Part shown: positions 8,747 through 17,844 of the stretch, piece after piece
Numbering within the stretch: the stretch's first letter is position 1
How the letters are laid out: each line of letters starts with the position of its first letter
DNA from: Acherontichlamydia pituitae
Lineage (GTDB): Bacteria; Chlamydiota; Chlamydiia; Chlamydiales; Rhabdochlamydiaceae
Assembly: GCA_019634675.1 (NCBI GenBank)
Contig: JAHCAX010000002.1
Span: forward strand, 302,248-366,247
Length of the DNA stretch: 64,000 nt
Reading direction: 5' to 3'
Position numbers and translations under genes: made by a program
Notes under the pieces: generated by a model
What the model saw: only the letters and a program-made list of their open reading frames with translations
Database searches by the model: none
What the model was told of the DNA's origin: nothing

Positions 8747-9820
8747 ATGGCGCCAAAAATAAGCAATTCATCTATATCATCAATGTTACCGCCTATCGCT
8801 GATCAATCAGCTCCCGCAGCTTCCCCTGGCTGGGCGCATGAGCAGGTGACTGAAGAAGCTGTCAATCAGCTGATGATCCGAAAGTTTACAGACATTGTCG
8901 CTTCCTATGATCAGAGGAAACATGCCGCCTCGTTGAAAGAGCTGGCAACAGGACCTTGGTATCCCAATGATTACGCAGCGGCTTTAGAAAAACACGGCCA
9001 AGGAAAGCGCATGGAATGGCTGAGAACAAAGGACGCCTTCTTTCATGGTTTCCCACCTAAAGGATTTATTTCGCAACCAAACCCAGCAACCCTCACAAAA
9101 ATTGATCCAAGTTCTTATCAAATCAAACCCGAATGCCTGCCATCCCAAGCTTTAGAAAATGTGAAAACAGGGCAATTTTCATTTACCGACTGCGGAAGCG
9201 CTGTCGAACTTGCCATGTATGAAACATTAATAGATGTCCTTGGAGAAGCCCGCTTCAATGAGATCTTTTCTGCGGAAGGTCAATCTCCGCTTAAACTCCA
9301 TCCTCATGTATTAAAGACTCCTCTCTATTCTCTTGGATTTGTAAAAGAAGAGATGCTCTCCCCAGATGCAATCTCTCCGAATCTTGGAGACAATGTCTAT
9401 TTCTCGAACATCCCTTTATACACCATTAAGCATCCTAATGGAGAATCCAAAGGATTTCATGCTGTGTGCATCAGCCCTTCCGATGTTGTGAATAAACGGT
9501 ATATTGCATTTGGAGCTCCAGCACGCGGTCTGACAGAAGGTGAAATGAACGACTTTATGGTTGATGAATTTAACGCGCCGCCAATCAATCCTTACCAGAT
9601 TTTCACAAAGCAGATGGCAGCTTACTTCCAGTTAGAATGTCGACAAGCAGAAGCCCAGTTCACGGCGAAGATGGGAATTAAGATCGCTGATTTTAAGGTT
9701 GACCGGGATCAATTCGAACAAACTGTCCGGCAATCGGCGCACAAGATGGCAGGCCTATCACCTATTGTTAAGCGATTGGACATCGATACCATCCGCAAAT
9801 ACATAATGCCGGGCGTCTAA
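8747..9820 (+). CDS. Unknown protein, possible Tgl-like transglutaminase/cysteine-dependent enzyme (copy 2)
   Basis: A 357-residue paralogue of the gene at 7190, with AAGGA before the ATG and a Ser/Pro/Ala-rich N-terminus. The core motifs are kept: GPWYPNDYAAALEKHGQGKR, FFHGFPPKGF, FTDCGSAVELAMYETL with Cys149, GDNVYFSNIPLY (214-225), His238 in GFHAVCIS and RYIAFGAP. Differences between copies spare the Cys, GD.VYFSN, His and YIAFG positions, which argues that these form an active site. Each copy has its own A+T-rich leader, and this one ends at a strong hairpin. Secretion as an effector is plausible but unproven. Confidence 0.75.
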   Translation: MAPKISNSSISSMLPPIADQSAPAASPGWAHEQVTEEAVNQLMIRKFTDIVASYDQRKHAASLKELATGPWYPNDYAAALEKHGQGKRMEWLRTKDAFFHGFPPKGFISQPNPATLTKIDPSSYQIKPECLPSQALENVKTGQFSFTDCGSAVELAMYETLIDVLGEARFNEIFSAEGQSPLKLHPHVLKTPLYSLGFVKEEMLSPDAISPNLGDNVYFSNIPLYTIKHPNGESKGFHAVCISPSDVVNKRYIAFGAPARGLTEGEMNDFMVDEFNAPPINPYQIFTKQMAAYFQLECRQAEAQFTAKMGIKIADFKVDRDQFEQTVRQSAHKMAGLSPIVKRLDIDTIRKYIMPGV

Positions 9821-9835
9821 TCTTTTATCTGACTT

Positions 9836-9895
9836 GAGAGCACAGATCCCGCGCAAAAAAAAGGTTTTTCTTGTCTCAGCGGGTTCTGCGCTCTC
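9836..9895 (+). terminator. Long stem-loop after second unknown paralogue
   Basis: Arms GAGAGCACAGATCCCGC and GCGGGTTCTGCGCTCTC pair over about 17 bp with two or three mismatches, and the loop carries an A-run and a T-run. It starts 15 bases after the stop of the preceding gene. No long T-tract follows the right arm, so it may act as a processing or stabilising hairpin rather than a classical terminator. Confidence 0.6.
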
Positions 9896-10081
9896 TAATC
9901 CGCAAAACGAATAGGCAGTTAACTATTTCTTCTTGGATAAAATTAAAATTGTAATTAAAAACAAACAAATTGAAAATAAAAACATTTCAGTAAATACATC
10001 TGATTTAAAAAAACCAACCCAAACCAATTGAATTTAAATTTTCACATCCTCTATACTGCTCCCTTAAAGTAAGGAAGCATC

Positions 10082-11158
10082 ATGAACTCAAAAACTGTTG
10101 TCGTAGGCATGTCAGGTGGGGTCGACTCCTCTGTCTGCGCCGTGCTGCTTAAAGAGCAAGGCTACAACGTCATCGGCCTGTTCATGAAGAATTGGGAAGA
10201 GAAAAATCCGGATGGCGTGTGCCGATCGACCCAAGATTACGAGGATGTCGTCAAGGTCTGCCAACAGATCGATATCCCCTGCTACACGGTCAACTTCGTC
10301 AAAGAGTACTGGGACAACGTCTTTTCCCACTTCCTTGAAGAGCTGAAACTGGGATATACCCCTAATCCTGACATCTTATGCAACCGGGAGATCAAGTTTA
10401 AGGTCTTCTTTGAAAAGGCAATGAGCCTCGGCGCCGATTATTTAGCAACCGGGCATTACTGCCAAATCGGAAGCAAGGATGGCTCTTTCCAGCTGCTGAA
10501 AGGCTTCGATTGCAATAAAGACCAGAGCTATTTTCTCTACACGATCCAATCGAAGACATTGAGCAAAGTGCTATTTCCGATCGGAGGCATGGAAAAGCCT
10601 CAGGTGCGCCAAATCGCTAAAGAGCACAACCTAGCCACTTCTGAAAAAAAAGATAGCACAGGGATCTGTTTCATCGGAAAGAGGGACTTTAAGGAATTCC
10701 TCGGAAAGTACCTGGCCTACCAAAAAGGCCATTTCGAAAATCTCAAAGGGGAAGTGATCGGACAGCATGATGGGATCGCCTACTACACGATCGGGCAAAG
10801 AAAAGGGCTTGCCATCGGCGGGCCTGGCGATGCCTGGTTTGTCGTCGGAAAAGACGTGGAGCGTAATGTCGTCTTGATCGAACAAGGGACCGACCATCCA
10901 GCTCTCTATGCAGAAGAGCTTGTTGCAACAGAAGCTTCCTGGGTCTTTGGCGCTCCTCCACAGCTCCCTTTTGCTTGCACGGCAAAAGTGCGCTATCGGC
11001 AGCCGGACCAAGCGTGTGTGATCGAACGGATCGAAGAAGGAAAGGTCTATGTCCGCTTTTTAAAGCCCCAACGGGCAATTACACCGCGTCAAGCTATCGT
11101 TTTCTATGACGGGCCTATTTGCCTTGGCGGCGCAACAATTCAATCCACAATTAATTAA
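10082..11158 (+). CDS. mnmA: tRNA-specific 2-thiouridylase MnmA
   Basis: A 358-residue enzyme that thiolates U34 of tRNA-Lys, -Glu and -Gln using ATP and a persulfide relay. Seen: PP-loop SGGVDSS at 11-17, catalytic Cys100 in NPDILCNREIKF, TGHYCQI, DQSYFLYTI, and second cysteine Cys196 in DSTGICFIGKR, followed by the C-terminal beta domain with YTIGQRKGL. Length matches the family. AAGGAAG lies six bases before the ATG. It stands alone between the duplicated unknown genes and the efflux operon. Confidence 0.96.
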   Translation: MNSKTVVVGMSGGVDSSVCAVLLKEQGYNVIGLFMKNWEEKNPDGVCRSTQDYEDVVKVCQQIDIPCYTVNFVKEYWDNVFSHFLEELKLGYTPNPDILCNREIKFKVFFEKAMSLGADYLATGHYCQIGSKDGSFQLLKGFDCNKDQSYFLYTIQSKTLSKVLFPIGGMEKPQVRQIAKEHNLATSEKKDSTGICFIGKRDFKEFLGKYLAYQKGHFENLKGEVIGQHDGIAYYTIGQRKGLAIGGPGDAWFVVGKDVERNVVLIEQGTDHPALYAEELVATEASWVFGAPPQLPFACTAKVRYRQPDQACVIERIEEGKVYVRFLKPQRAITPRQAIVFYDGPICLGGATIQSTIN

Positions 11159-11243
11159 TTCGCGCTCTTATTTCTGTTTTGTTTTAAATAATTTTAATTT
11201 ATGAGCAAAGAAAGGAACCATTTATTTTGGGACAATTGCACCT

Positions 11244-12749
11244 ATGCACATTTCCTTTCGTTTTCTATTTGCTGCATTTTTGGGTCTTTGCGGGTGCGCT
11301 TCTGTTCCAGACCATGACCTTGCCCAGGTCTCAAGCTCCATTTCCTTAAAGAACGTTGCAGAAACGGCCCTTGCTGGAGAAGACTTTGAAGTAGGACAGT
11401 GGCCGTCTGACAAATGGTGGGAGTCGTTCAACGATCCCCAGCTCAATGAACTAATCGAGATCGCTTTGAAAGACAGCCCAAACCTCAAGCAAGCAGAGGC
11501 CAAGGTCCAATTTGCCGAGCAAATGGCAAAAAAACAAAGGTCCAGCCTCTTTCCTAAGCTGGATATGAACTACGATGAGCAATGGCAGTATTTCAGCAAA
11601 AATGGATTCGTCCGTTCCTTCTATCCCGTCACTCCAGGGATCAATGTCCCTGCGACAGTCAACCAGATCGACTTAACGCTTAACTTTTCCTACGAGTTTG
11701 ACTTTTGGGGAAAAAACCGAAAACGGTTCCAAGCGGCCCTCGGAGAAATGAGGACATCAGCTGCAGAAAAGGCCCAAGCGGAGTTAGTCCTGACAACCTT
11801 TATCGCTCAGACCTACTTCCAGCTGCAAGCCAACCTTGCTGCCATGTCCATTCTGAAAGACAGGCTCAAAGAGCGATCCGACCTATACGAGCTTTCCCTA
11901 TCCCGTCTGGTATGGGGGATCGATCCCGACTTTCCCGTTTTGGACTCGGAAAAAAATGTCTATTTGGTCGAACAGCTGTTGATCGCGATGGAACGGGAGA
12001 TCGCTTTCAATCAAAACCAGATCAAGATGCTGATCGGACAAGGTCCTGACAGCCCAGACTTGCTTTTGCCTCTTTCCGCTTCCTTCGACCAGCCTTTTGC
12101 CCTTCCCCTGGATCTTTCGATCGATCTTCTCGCCAGACGCCCTGATCTGCAAGCGCAGATCTGGAAAGTCGAATCGGCAGCAAAAGAGATCGGCGTGGCA
12201 AAAGCGGATTTCTATCCGAATGTCAACTTATCGGCATTTGCCGGCCTTGAGAGCTTGGCCTTTAACGACTTGTTCAAATGGTCCAGCCATATGGGAGGGC
12301 TAGAGCCTGCTCTGCATCTGCCGATCTTTACCGGAGGAAGGCTGAGGGCGAACTTACGCTCTAAAGTCGCAAGCTACAATGAAGCTGTGTTCGCCTACAA
12401 CGATCTGCTGCTGCATGCGGCCAAAGATGTCGCCGACCAGCTCGTCTTGCTCCGGACAAAATTTCAAGAACTCGACATCCAGCTCTCGACACTTGATGTC
12501 GCCGTCGACCAATACCGGCTCAAGCAGCTGCAGTATGAAAAAGGGATCAGCAATTACCTAAATGTCCTTGATATGGAAGAAGAGGTCTTGAACCAAAGGC
12601 TCTCGACGGTAAACTTGCGCCGGGACTATCTGCTTGCCGTCCTCAAGGTGATCAAGGCGTTTGGAGGGGGATACGAAGCGGGCGCTCAAAAAGAGCTGGC
12701 CGGCTTGACCCCTATCAATCATTCGGATGATCAGGCGGTGCGCTCATGA
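11244..12749 (+). CDS. Outer membrane efflux lipoprotein, NodT/OprM (TolC-like) family
   Basis: A 501-residue TolC-like channel of the NodT/OprM lipoprotein type. The N-terminus carries a lipoprotein signal with lipobox LCGC around residues 16-19, followed by the usual WW.SFNDP.L element (KWWESFNDPQLNELIEIAL), two long helical repeats, and the second-half hallmarks RRPDLQAQIWKVESAAKEIGVAKADFYP and LPIFTGGRLRANL. It would form the outer-membrane duct of the tripartite pump encoded with the next two genes. Its stop overlaps the start of the membrane-fusion gene (ATGA), implying translational coupling. Confidence 0.93.
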   Translation: MHISFRFLFAAFLGLCGCASVPDHDLAQVSSSISLKNVAETALAGEDFEVGQWPSDKWWESFNDPQLNELIEIALKDSPNLKQAEAKVQFAEQMAKKQRSSLFPKLDMNYDEQWQYFSKNGFVRSFYPVTPGINVPATVNQIDLTLNFSYEFDFWGKNRKRFQAALGEMRTSAAEKAQAELVLTTFIAQTYFQLQANLAAMSILKDRLKERSDLYELSLSRLVWGIDPDFPVLDSEKNVYLVEQLLIAMEREIAFNQNQIKMLIGQGPDSPDLLLPLSASFDQPFALPLDLSIDLLARRPDLQAQIWKVESAAKEIGVAKADFYPNVNLSAFAGLESLAFNDLFKWSSHMGGLEPALHLPIFTGGRLRANLRSKVASYNEAVFAYNDLLLHAAKDVADQLVLLRTKFQELDIQLSTLDVAVDQYRLKQLQYEKGISNYLNVLDMEEEVLNQRLSTVNLRRDYLLAVLKVIKAFGGGYEAGAQKELAGLTPINHSDDQAVRS

Positions 12750-13951
12750 GCGGCGAAGCAACTCCCCCTCTTCCGCACAATAGCAAGGCAAAAAAAGTCC
12801 TTATCAACTCCATTGTCGTCCTTGCGGTGCTTGGCGCAGCCTATTTTTGCTACTATTGGTTCTATAGCCGGTTCTACGAGTACACCGACGATGCCTATGT
12901 CGGCGGCAACATGGTCTTCCTAACACCTCAAGTCCCAGGCGTAGTGACAGCGATCACCGCAGATGACACCGATTATGTCGTTAAGGGAAGAATTTTAGTC
13001 GAGCTCGATAAAACAGATGCGACGATCGCACTCGATAAAGCGAGCGCAGACCTCGGGAATGCCATCCGCGATGTGGTCGCGATGTTTGAAAAGGTCGAGC
13101 AGCTGCGGGCTGACATTGCCAGGAACAAGGCGATCTTTATCCGAAGCGCACAAGACTTCGAGCACCGGCAAGGTCTTATTGAGGAAGGAGCGGTTTCGAC
13201 AGAAGATTTGGAGCATGCTGCTGCAGCCCTGCAAGCTTCCTATGCCGACCTCGTTTCAACAGAGCACCAATACATCTCCGCTATTGCACAAATCGAAAAC
13301 ACGACTGTAGAGACCCATCCCAAAGTCCTCTTTGCAAAAGAGAAGCTAAAAGAGGCCTACGTCAACTTGAACCGCTGCACGATCTTATCGCCGGTAACAG
13401 GCCTGATCGCCCAACGCAATGTCCAAGTCGGCAAGCAAGTGAAAGTTTCAGAGCCGATGCTTGCGATCATCCCTCTTGATCAGGTCTGGGTTGATGCGAA
13501 CTTTAAAGAAGTCCAGTTATCCAAGATGCGGATCGGCCAGCCGGTCGAGGTCTATGCCGACCTATGGGGATCGAGCGTTCCGTTCCACGGCACCGTGATC
13601 GGGATCGGCGGCGGCACGGGAAGCGTCTTTTCCGTCCTCCCTCCGCAGAACGCAACGGGCAACTGGATCAAGATCGTCCAAAGGATCCCTGTGCGGATCG
13701 GACTTCCTCCGGAAGAGGTTAAAAACAACCCCTTGCGCTTAGGGATGTCGATGGAGGTGACGGTCGATATCCGCAACACAGAGCTCAGCGAGATCCCTCC
13801 GACAAAGCCTGCTACACCGATCTATGAGACGGATGTCCTTTCCCATCAGGAACATGGCGTTGGAGAACTGATCGATCAGATCATGAACGCAAACCTATCT
13901 CCCACATTTTTAGAAAACAGACCAAGTCCAATGCCGAATGAAGAAGGGTAA
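12746..13951 (+). CDS. HlyD/EmrA-type membrane fusion protein
   Basis: A 401-residue periplasmic adaptor. One N-terminal membrane anchor (ILINSIVVLAVLGAAYFCYYW region) is followed by TDDAYV.G..V.LTPQVPGVV, the EmrA-like lipoyl half-motif, a helical hairpin (about 85-205), and the second lipoyl half with LSPVTGLIAQRNVQVGKQV, then a beta-barrel. It links the MFS transporter at 13954 to the outer-membrane channel at 11244. Overlap with the upstream stop and a two-base gap to the downstream start show a single operon. Confidence 0.93.
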   Translation: MSGEATPPLPHNSKAKKVLINSIVVLAVLGAAYFCYYWFYSRFYEYTDDAYVGGNMVFLTPQVPGVVTAITADDTDYVVKGRILVELDKTDATIALDKASADLGNAIRDVVAMFEKVEQLRADIARNKAIFIRSAQDFEHRQGLIEEGAVSTEDLEHAAAALQASYADLVSTEHQYISAIAQIENTTVETHPKVLFAKEKLKEAYVNLNRCTILSPVTGLIAQRNVQVGKQVKVSEPMLAIIPLDQVWVDANFKEVQLSKMRIGQPVEVYADLWGSSVPFHGTVIGIGGGTGSVFSVLPPQNATGNWIKIVQRIPVRIGLPPEEVKNNPLRLGMSMEVTVDIRNTELSEIPPTKPATPIYETDVLSHQEHGVGELIDQIMNANLSPTFLENRPSPMPNEEG

Positions 13952-13953
13952 CT

Positions 13954-15540
13954 ATGCATGGGTCTGAACTGCCTTCTCATTCCGAGAACAATGGCAAGCC
14001 AACCTACCTGGTCGGAGTTCCCCGCGTCATCCTTCTGATCGCCCTTGCTTTGGCAACCTTTCTGATCGTTCTTGACTATTCGATCGCAAATGTTTCAATC
14101 CCATACATCTCAGGAGACCTTGCCGTCAGCAATGAGCAAGGGACCTACGTGATCACATCCTTTGCCGTCGGCAATTCGATCGGTTTGCCGATCACAGGAT
14201 GGCTCACAAAACGGGTCGGCGCTGTGAGGCTGATCACCTTATCCATTTTGCTTTTCGTTGTATTTTCCTGGGCTTGCGGGTCCGCTCCAAACTTTCAATT
14301 CCTTGTGGTCTCCCGATTCCTCCAAGGTTTGGTTTCAGGTCCTCTTATTCCCTTAAGCCAAACGCTGATCATCACAACCAACCCTCCTGAAAAAAAGAAC
14401 AGGGTCCTTGCCCTTTGGAGCGCTGTCGTCGTCGCTGCTCCCATCGTTGGCCCTATCTTAGGAGGCTGGATCTCTTATGATTATACATGGCCGTGGATCT
14501 TCTACATCAACTTGCCTGTAGGGATCGTAAGCGCAATCGCCATCTGGATCCTATTAAAAAAAAGAGAAACAGCGATCTCGCAGGAGCCTCTTGACTGGGT
14601 GGCCCTCCTCTTCCTTGCGATCTTCGTTTCCTGCTTGCAGGTCTTCCTCGATAAAGGCGAACAATATGATTGGTTCAATTCGATCTGGATGCGGACATTC
14701 TTCATCACTTCCTGCATCAGCTTTTTTTTGATGATCCTCTGGAGCATCAATGTGGAACGCCCCCTTTTAGAACTTAGGCTCTTTAAAATTCCCTCCTACG
14801 CTGTCTCCGTTTTATTCATGGGCATTTCCTATTCGATCTACTTTGGCTCGGTCGTCCTGATCCCCCTTTGGCTGCAGGAAAATATGGGATACACCGCCAT
14901 CTGGGCTGGGCTTGCGGTCTGCCCCATCGGAATAGCCCCCATGCTCTTTGCCGATATGTCGGGCAGGCTTGTCAACAGGATCGGCTCCGTGATTCCTCTT
15001 GCGATCTGTTTTGTCCTCTTTGCGGTTTCCTGCTTCTACACCGCCTTTTTTGATACCGATGTCGACATCTACGTCATTGGCTTTTCCCGATTTCTGTTAG
15101 GGTTGGCCCTCGTCTTTTTTATTACTCCCCTGTTTTCCCTCAATGTTCGGGATATCCCTAACGAAAAACTTGCTAGCGGAACGGGAATGTTCCATTTTGT
15201 GCGAGCAATGATGGGAGGCGTTGGAACGTCCGTCTTTACAACCATATGGGTGCGCAGATCGGCATACCACCATCAAGTCTTAGGCGAAAGCGTGACCCCT
15301 TTTACCCCTCAATCCAACCTCTATTTCGATAAGCTCAATGATTTGGGGATCACTGGAAGCCAGGCCCTTGAGATCACAAACAACGTCGTGAACAACCAAG
15401 CGGCTGTCCTTGCGATCAATGATTGTTTTTGGCTGATGGGATGGATCTTTTTATCTCTCATGATCCTATTGCCGCTGGGAAAAAGAAAGAAAACTCAAAC
15501 TGGCGCAATCAACCTGCCGCAAGCAAGCGTTGGAGAATAG
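13954..15540 (+). CDS. EmrB/QacA-type MFS drug exporter (DHA2 family)
   Basis: A 528-residue inner-membrane transporter with about 14 hydrophobic segments, the DHA2 topology. Motifs: LDYSIANVSIPYISGDL near residue 45 (family motif D1), ITGWLTKRVGAVRL (motif A), and GPILGGWISYDYTWPWIFYINLPVG (motif C plus the DHA2-specific WRWIF.INLP block). It uses proton antiport to move hydrophobic compounds into the channel formed by the two upstream genes. Substrates are unknown; for an intracellular bacterium host-derived toxic compounds or lipids are possible, which is speculation. Confidence 0.94.
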   Translation: MHGSELPSHSENNGKPTYLVGVPRVILLIALALATFLIVLDYSIANVSIPYISGDLAVSNEQGTYVITSFAVGNSIGLPITGWLTKRVGAVRLITLSILLFVVFSWACGSAPNFQFLVVSRFLQGLVSGPLIPLSQTLIITTNPPEKKNRVLALWSAVVVAAPIVGPILGGWISYDYTWPWIFYINLPVGIVSAIAIWILLKKRETAISQEPLDWVALLFLAIFVSCLQVFLDKGEQYDWFNSIWMRTFFITSCISFFLMILWSINVERPLLELRLFKIPSYAVSVLFMGISYSIYFGSVVLIPLWLQENMGYTAIWAGLAVCPIGIAPMLFADMSGRLVNRIGSVIPLAICFVLFAVSCFYTAFFDTDVDIYVIGFSRFLLGLALVFFITPLFSLNVRDIPNEKLASGTGMFHFVRAMMGGVGTSVFTTIWVRRSAYHHQVLGESVTPFTPQSNLYFDKLNDLGITGSQALEITNNVVNNQAAVLAINDCFWLMGWIFLSLMILLPLGKRKKTQTGAINLPQASVGE

Positions 15541-15582
15541 AGCAAGAGGCCTTCTGGCCTCCTGCGTGCATCCCTATGAAAA

Positions 15583-16053
15583 TTAGACAGCTTCGAAAGG
15601 ATATTGGATTCGTGTGCCAGTTAAGTCGTAGACCAAGCAGCTCAAGTTGATAATTGGAATTGCTTCGACAAACCCGCGGCCGATGTTCGCAAGTCCATGG
15701 ATCGAATAGTTGACAGCGACGCCTGCAGCATAATCGAAATCGCGAGCGCGTTTTTCTGCATCTGTATTGCAAAGGGCTTTTACTGCTAAAAGAGCGCCGG
15801 CTGCGATTGCGCCGACAACTTCAGCTTTACCGTAAGCGATACGGATCGATCCGGAAAACGTCGAAACAATCGGGATATATCCTGCAAAGTTCAATACCTT
15901 TTCAAAGGTATGCAAAGCCTGGTCAAGCGTTTGATGCAATGGGTGCATGTACGCAAATAAACCCAAAAAGTCAGCTGAATTGCTTGCTGGGTCGACCGAC
16001 AAAATTGTTACTGGCATGCCAGCTTCTGGGTCAATAGCATTAATAGTTGCCAT
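15583..16053 (-). CDS. Conserved chlamydial-type hypothetical protein with hydrophobic segments
   Basis: A 156-residue protein I cannot assign. It has a central hydrophobic stretch (VVGAIAAGALLAVKALC) and a C-terminal block SIHGLANIGRGFVEAIPIINLSCLVYDLTG.R..YP. My impression is that similar HG.ANI.RG..E.IP..N blocks occur in other parachlamydial proteins, but I cannot confirm this. It has no signal peptide; the two hydrophobic regions could insert in an inclusion or bacterial membrane. The gene is preceded by 227 bases of very A+T-rich sequence and lies convergent to the efflux operon (42-base gap). Confidence 0.7.
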   Translation of the reverse strand: MATINAIDPEAGMPVTILSVDPASNSADFLGLFAYMHPLHQTLDQALHTFEKVLNFAGYIPIVSTFSGSIRIAYGKAEVVGAIAAGALLAVKALCNTDAEKRARDFDYAAGVAVNYSIHGLANIGRGFVEAIPIINLSCLVYDLTGTRIQYPFEAV

Positions 16054-16227
16054 ATATAGACATCCTTATAATTAAGACATTCTAGAAACGATATTAATTA
16101 TAATACATAACAAAATTAACGCGAATAAAATTGACGTGTTACAATAAAACAAATAAACGCTTACTGCAGATAAATAATAATGTAAATATTTAATTTTAGA
16201 ACAAACAATAAATTAAAAATAAAAAAA

Positions 16228-16249
16228 GCGACATCTATTCAGATGTCGC
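16228..16249 (-). terminator. Rho-independent terminator of the APC permease gene
   Basis: A perfect 9 bp stem GCGACATCT / AGATGTCGC with a four-base loop. On the minus strand it is followed by seven or more T residues (the A-run at 16221-16227 on the plus strand). It lies about 30 bases after the permease stop codon, the expected place for its terminator. Confidence 0.9.
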
Positions 16250-16280
16250 CTATTGAGCGGATCGAAAGTAAATTTTAAAT

Positions 16281-17747
16281 CTACTTTTTCTTAGTGGCTA
16301 ACGCGCGCACTCGACTGTTCTTCACGCCGTAGGTGAAGTAAATCCAGCATCCGATGCACATCCAAACAATCAGTTGAACCCATGTGATGCCAGGCAAAGC
16401 AATCATTTGAATCACGCATGCAAGCGTTCCTGCAAGCGGAATCCAAGGTACAAATGGTGTTTTGAACGGACGGTGCAGTGTCGGCTGCTTATAGCGCAGC
16501 ACGAGGATACCGAAGCACACGATCGCAAACGCCAGCAATGTGCCCATCGATGTCAACTGCCCTAAAATTCCAACTGGGAACACCCCTGCAAAGATCATGC
16601 ACGCCAAAGTCACCATCATTGTTGTAAAGAATGGCGTATGGAACTTGTCGTGGATCTTGCCGAAAGCTTTTGGCATGAGTCCATCTTGCGCCATCGTGTA
16701 GAAGATACGAGCTTGACCAAGGATCATAACGAGGACGACAGAAGTTAATCCTGCTAAAATAGCCAGCTTGATGACAAAACGCAGCCAGACAAACTTAGAT
16801 CCCAAGGCATTGACAGCCAATGCAATTGGATCGGGCACATCGAGGATCGTGTAACTGACTAGTCCGAGGAGAACCACGCCGACGATAATATAAACAATGG
16901 TTGATATCCCGAGCGATCCAAGCATGCCGATCGGCAAATCTCTTTGAGGATTGCGCGCTTCTTGAGCAAGGGTCGAGAGGGCATCGAAGCCGATAAAGGC
17001 AAAGAAAACAACGCCAGCGCCGCGTAAGACGCCGCTAAAACCGAATTGTCCCCAAACGCCAGTATTTTCAGGGATAAATGGAGTCAGGTTATCCATGTTG
17101 ATATAAGCAATGCCGCATCCGATAAAGAGGACGATGACGCTCATCTTGATGACGACCATTACGTTGTTAAAACTCGCTGCAGCCTTGATCCCGACCGCGA
17201 CAAGGATGCCCATAATGGCAACGATAAGCATCGCAGGGATGTTAATAATGGCTCCTGTTTGGCTCCAACCGGTAACAACATCGTAGCTTAAAGGAGCGTT
17301 CGCAATAGCTTTTGGCACAATGAGCCCAATATCTTGAAGTAAACTGACAAAATATCCCGACCAGCCGACAGAAACGGTGGCAGCGGAAAAAAGGTACTCC
17401 ATTGTCAGTCCCCATCCAATGATCCATGCTGTCAGCTCGCCCATGGTCACATAGGCATACGAATACGCGCTTCCGGCAATAGGGATCAATGAGGCGAACT
17501 CAGCATAGCAAAGGGCCGCGAAGACGCAGATGATTGCAGCTAAGACAAATGAAAGCAGGATACCTGGCCCAGCATATTCTGCTGCCGCCTGTCCGCTTAA
17601 TACAAAGATTCCCGCTCCGATAATAGCACCGATCCCCAATGCAACGAGGTTGAAGGCGCTCAACGATCGTTTTAGTCCATGCTTGGATTCGGCAGCCTCA
17701 TCCAGCAAAGACTTGATCGTCTTTTTAATGAATAGTCCTTTTGACAT
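16281..17747 (-). CDS. APC-family amino acid permease (CAT/YfnA-like)
   Basis: A 488-residue inner-membrane transporter with about 12 hydrophobic segments. The first carries GIGAIIGAGIFVLSG.AA, the substrate-binding loop of APC transporters, followed by PGILLSFVLAAI and CYAEFASLIPIAGSAYSYAYV, the cationic-amino-acid-transporter signature; FFAFIGFDALSTLAQEARNPQRDLPIG matches the CAT motif in helix 6-7. Substrate is probably an amino acid, possibly arginine or another basic one given an arginase-ornithine aminotransferase pair 40 kb away, but this link is speculative. Monocistronic, ended by the hairpin at 16228. Confidence 0.9.
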   Translation of the reverse strand: MSKGLFIKKTIKSLLDEAAESKHGLKRSLSAFNLVALGIGAIIGAGIFVLSGQAAAEYAGPGILLSFVLAAIICVFAALCYAEFASLIPIAGSAYSYAYVTMGELTAWIIGWGLTMEYLFSAATVSVGWSGYFVSLLQDIGLIVPKAIANAPLSYDVVTGWSQTGAIINIPAMLIVAIMGILVAVGIKAAASFNNVMVVIKMSVIVLFIGCGIAYINMDNLTPFIPENTGVWGQFGFSGVLRGAGVVFFAFIGFDALSTLAQEARNPQRDLPIGMLGSLGISTIVYIIVGVVLLGLVSYTILDVPDPIALAVNALGSKFVWLRFVIKLAILAGLTSVVLVMILGQARIFYTMAQDGLMPKAFGKIHDKFHTPFFTTMMVTLACMIFAGVFPVGILGQLTSMGTLLAFAIVCFGILVLRYKQPTLHRPFKTPFVPWIPLAGTLACVIQMIALPGITWVQLIVWMCIGCWIYFTYGVKNSRVRALATKKK

Positions 17748-17844
17748 AGATCCTTAATGGTTGACTTTACATCAACAAGGATAACGGTCAATGGATTTTT
17801 AAAACAGGAAAAAACCCGCTGATGAAGAACAAGCGGTCAATCCA

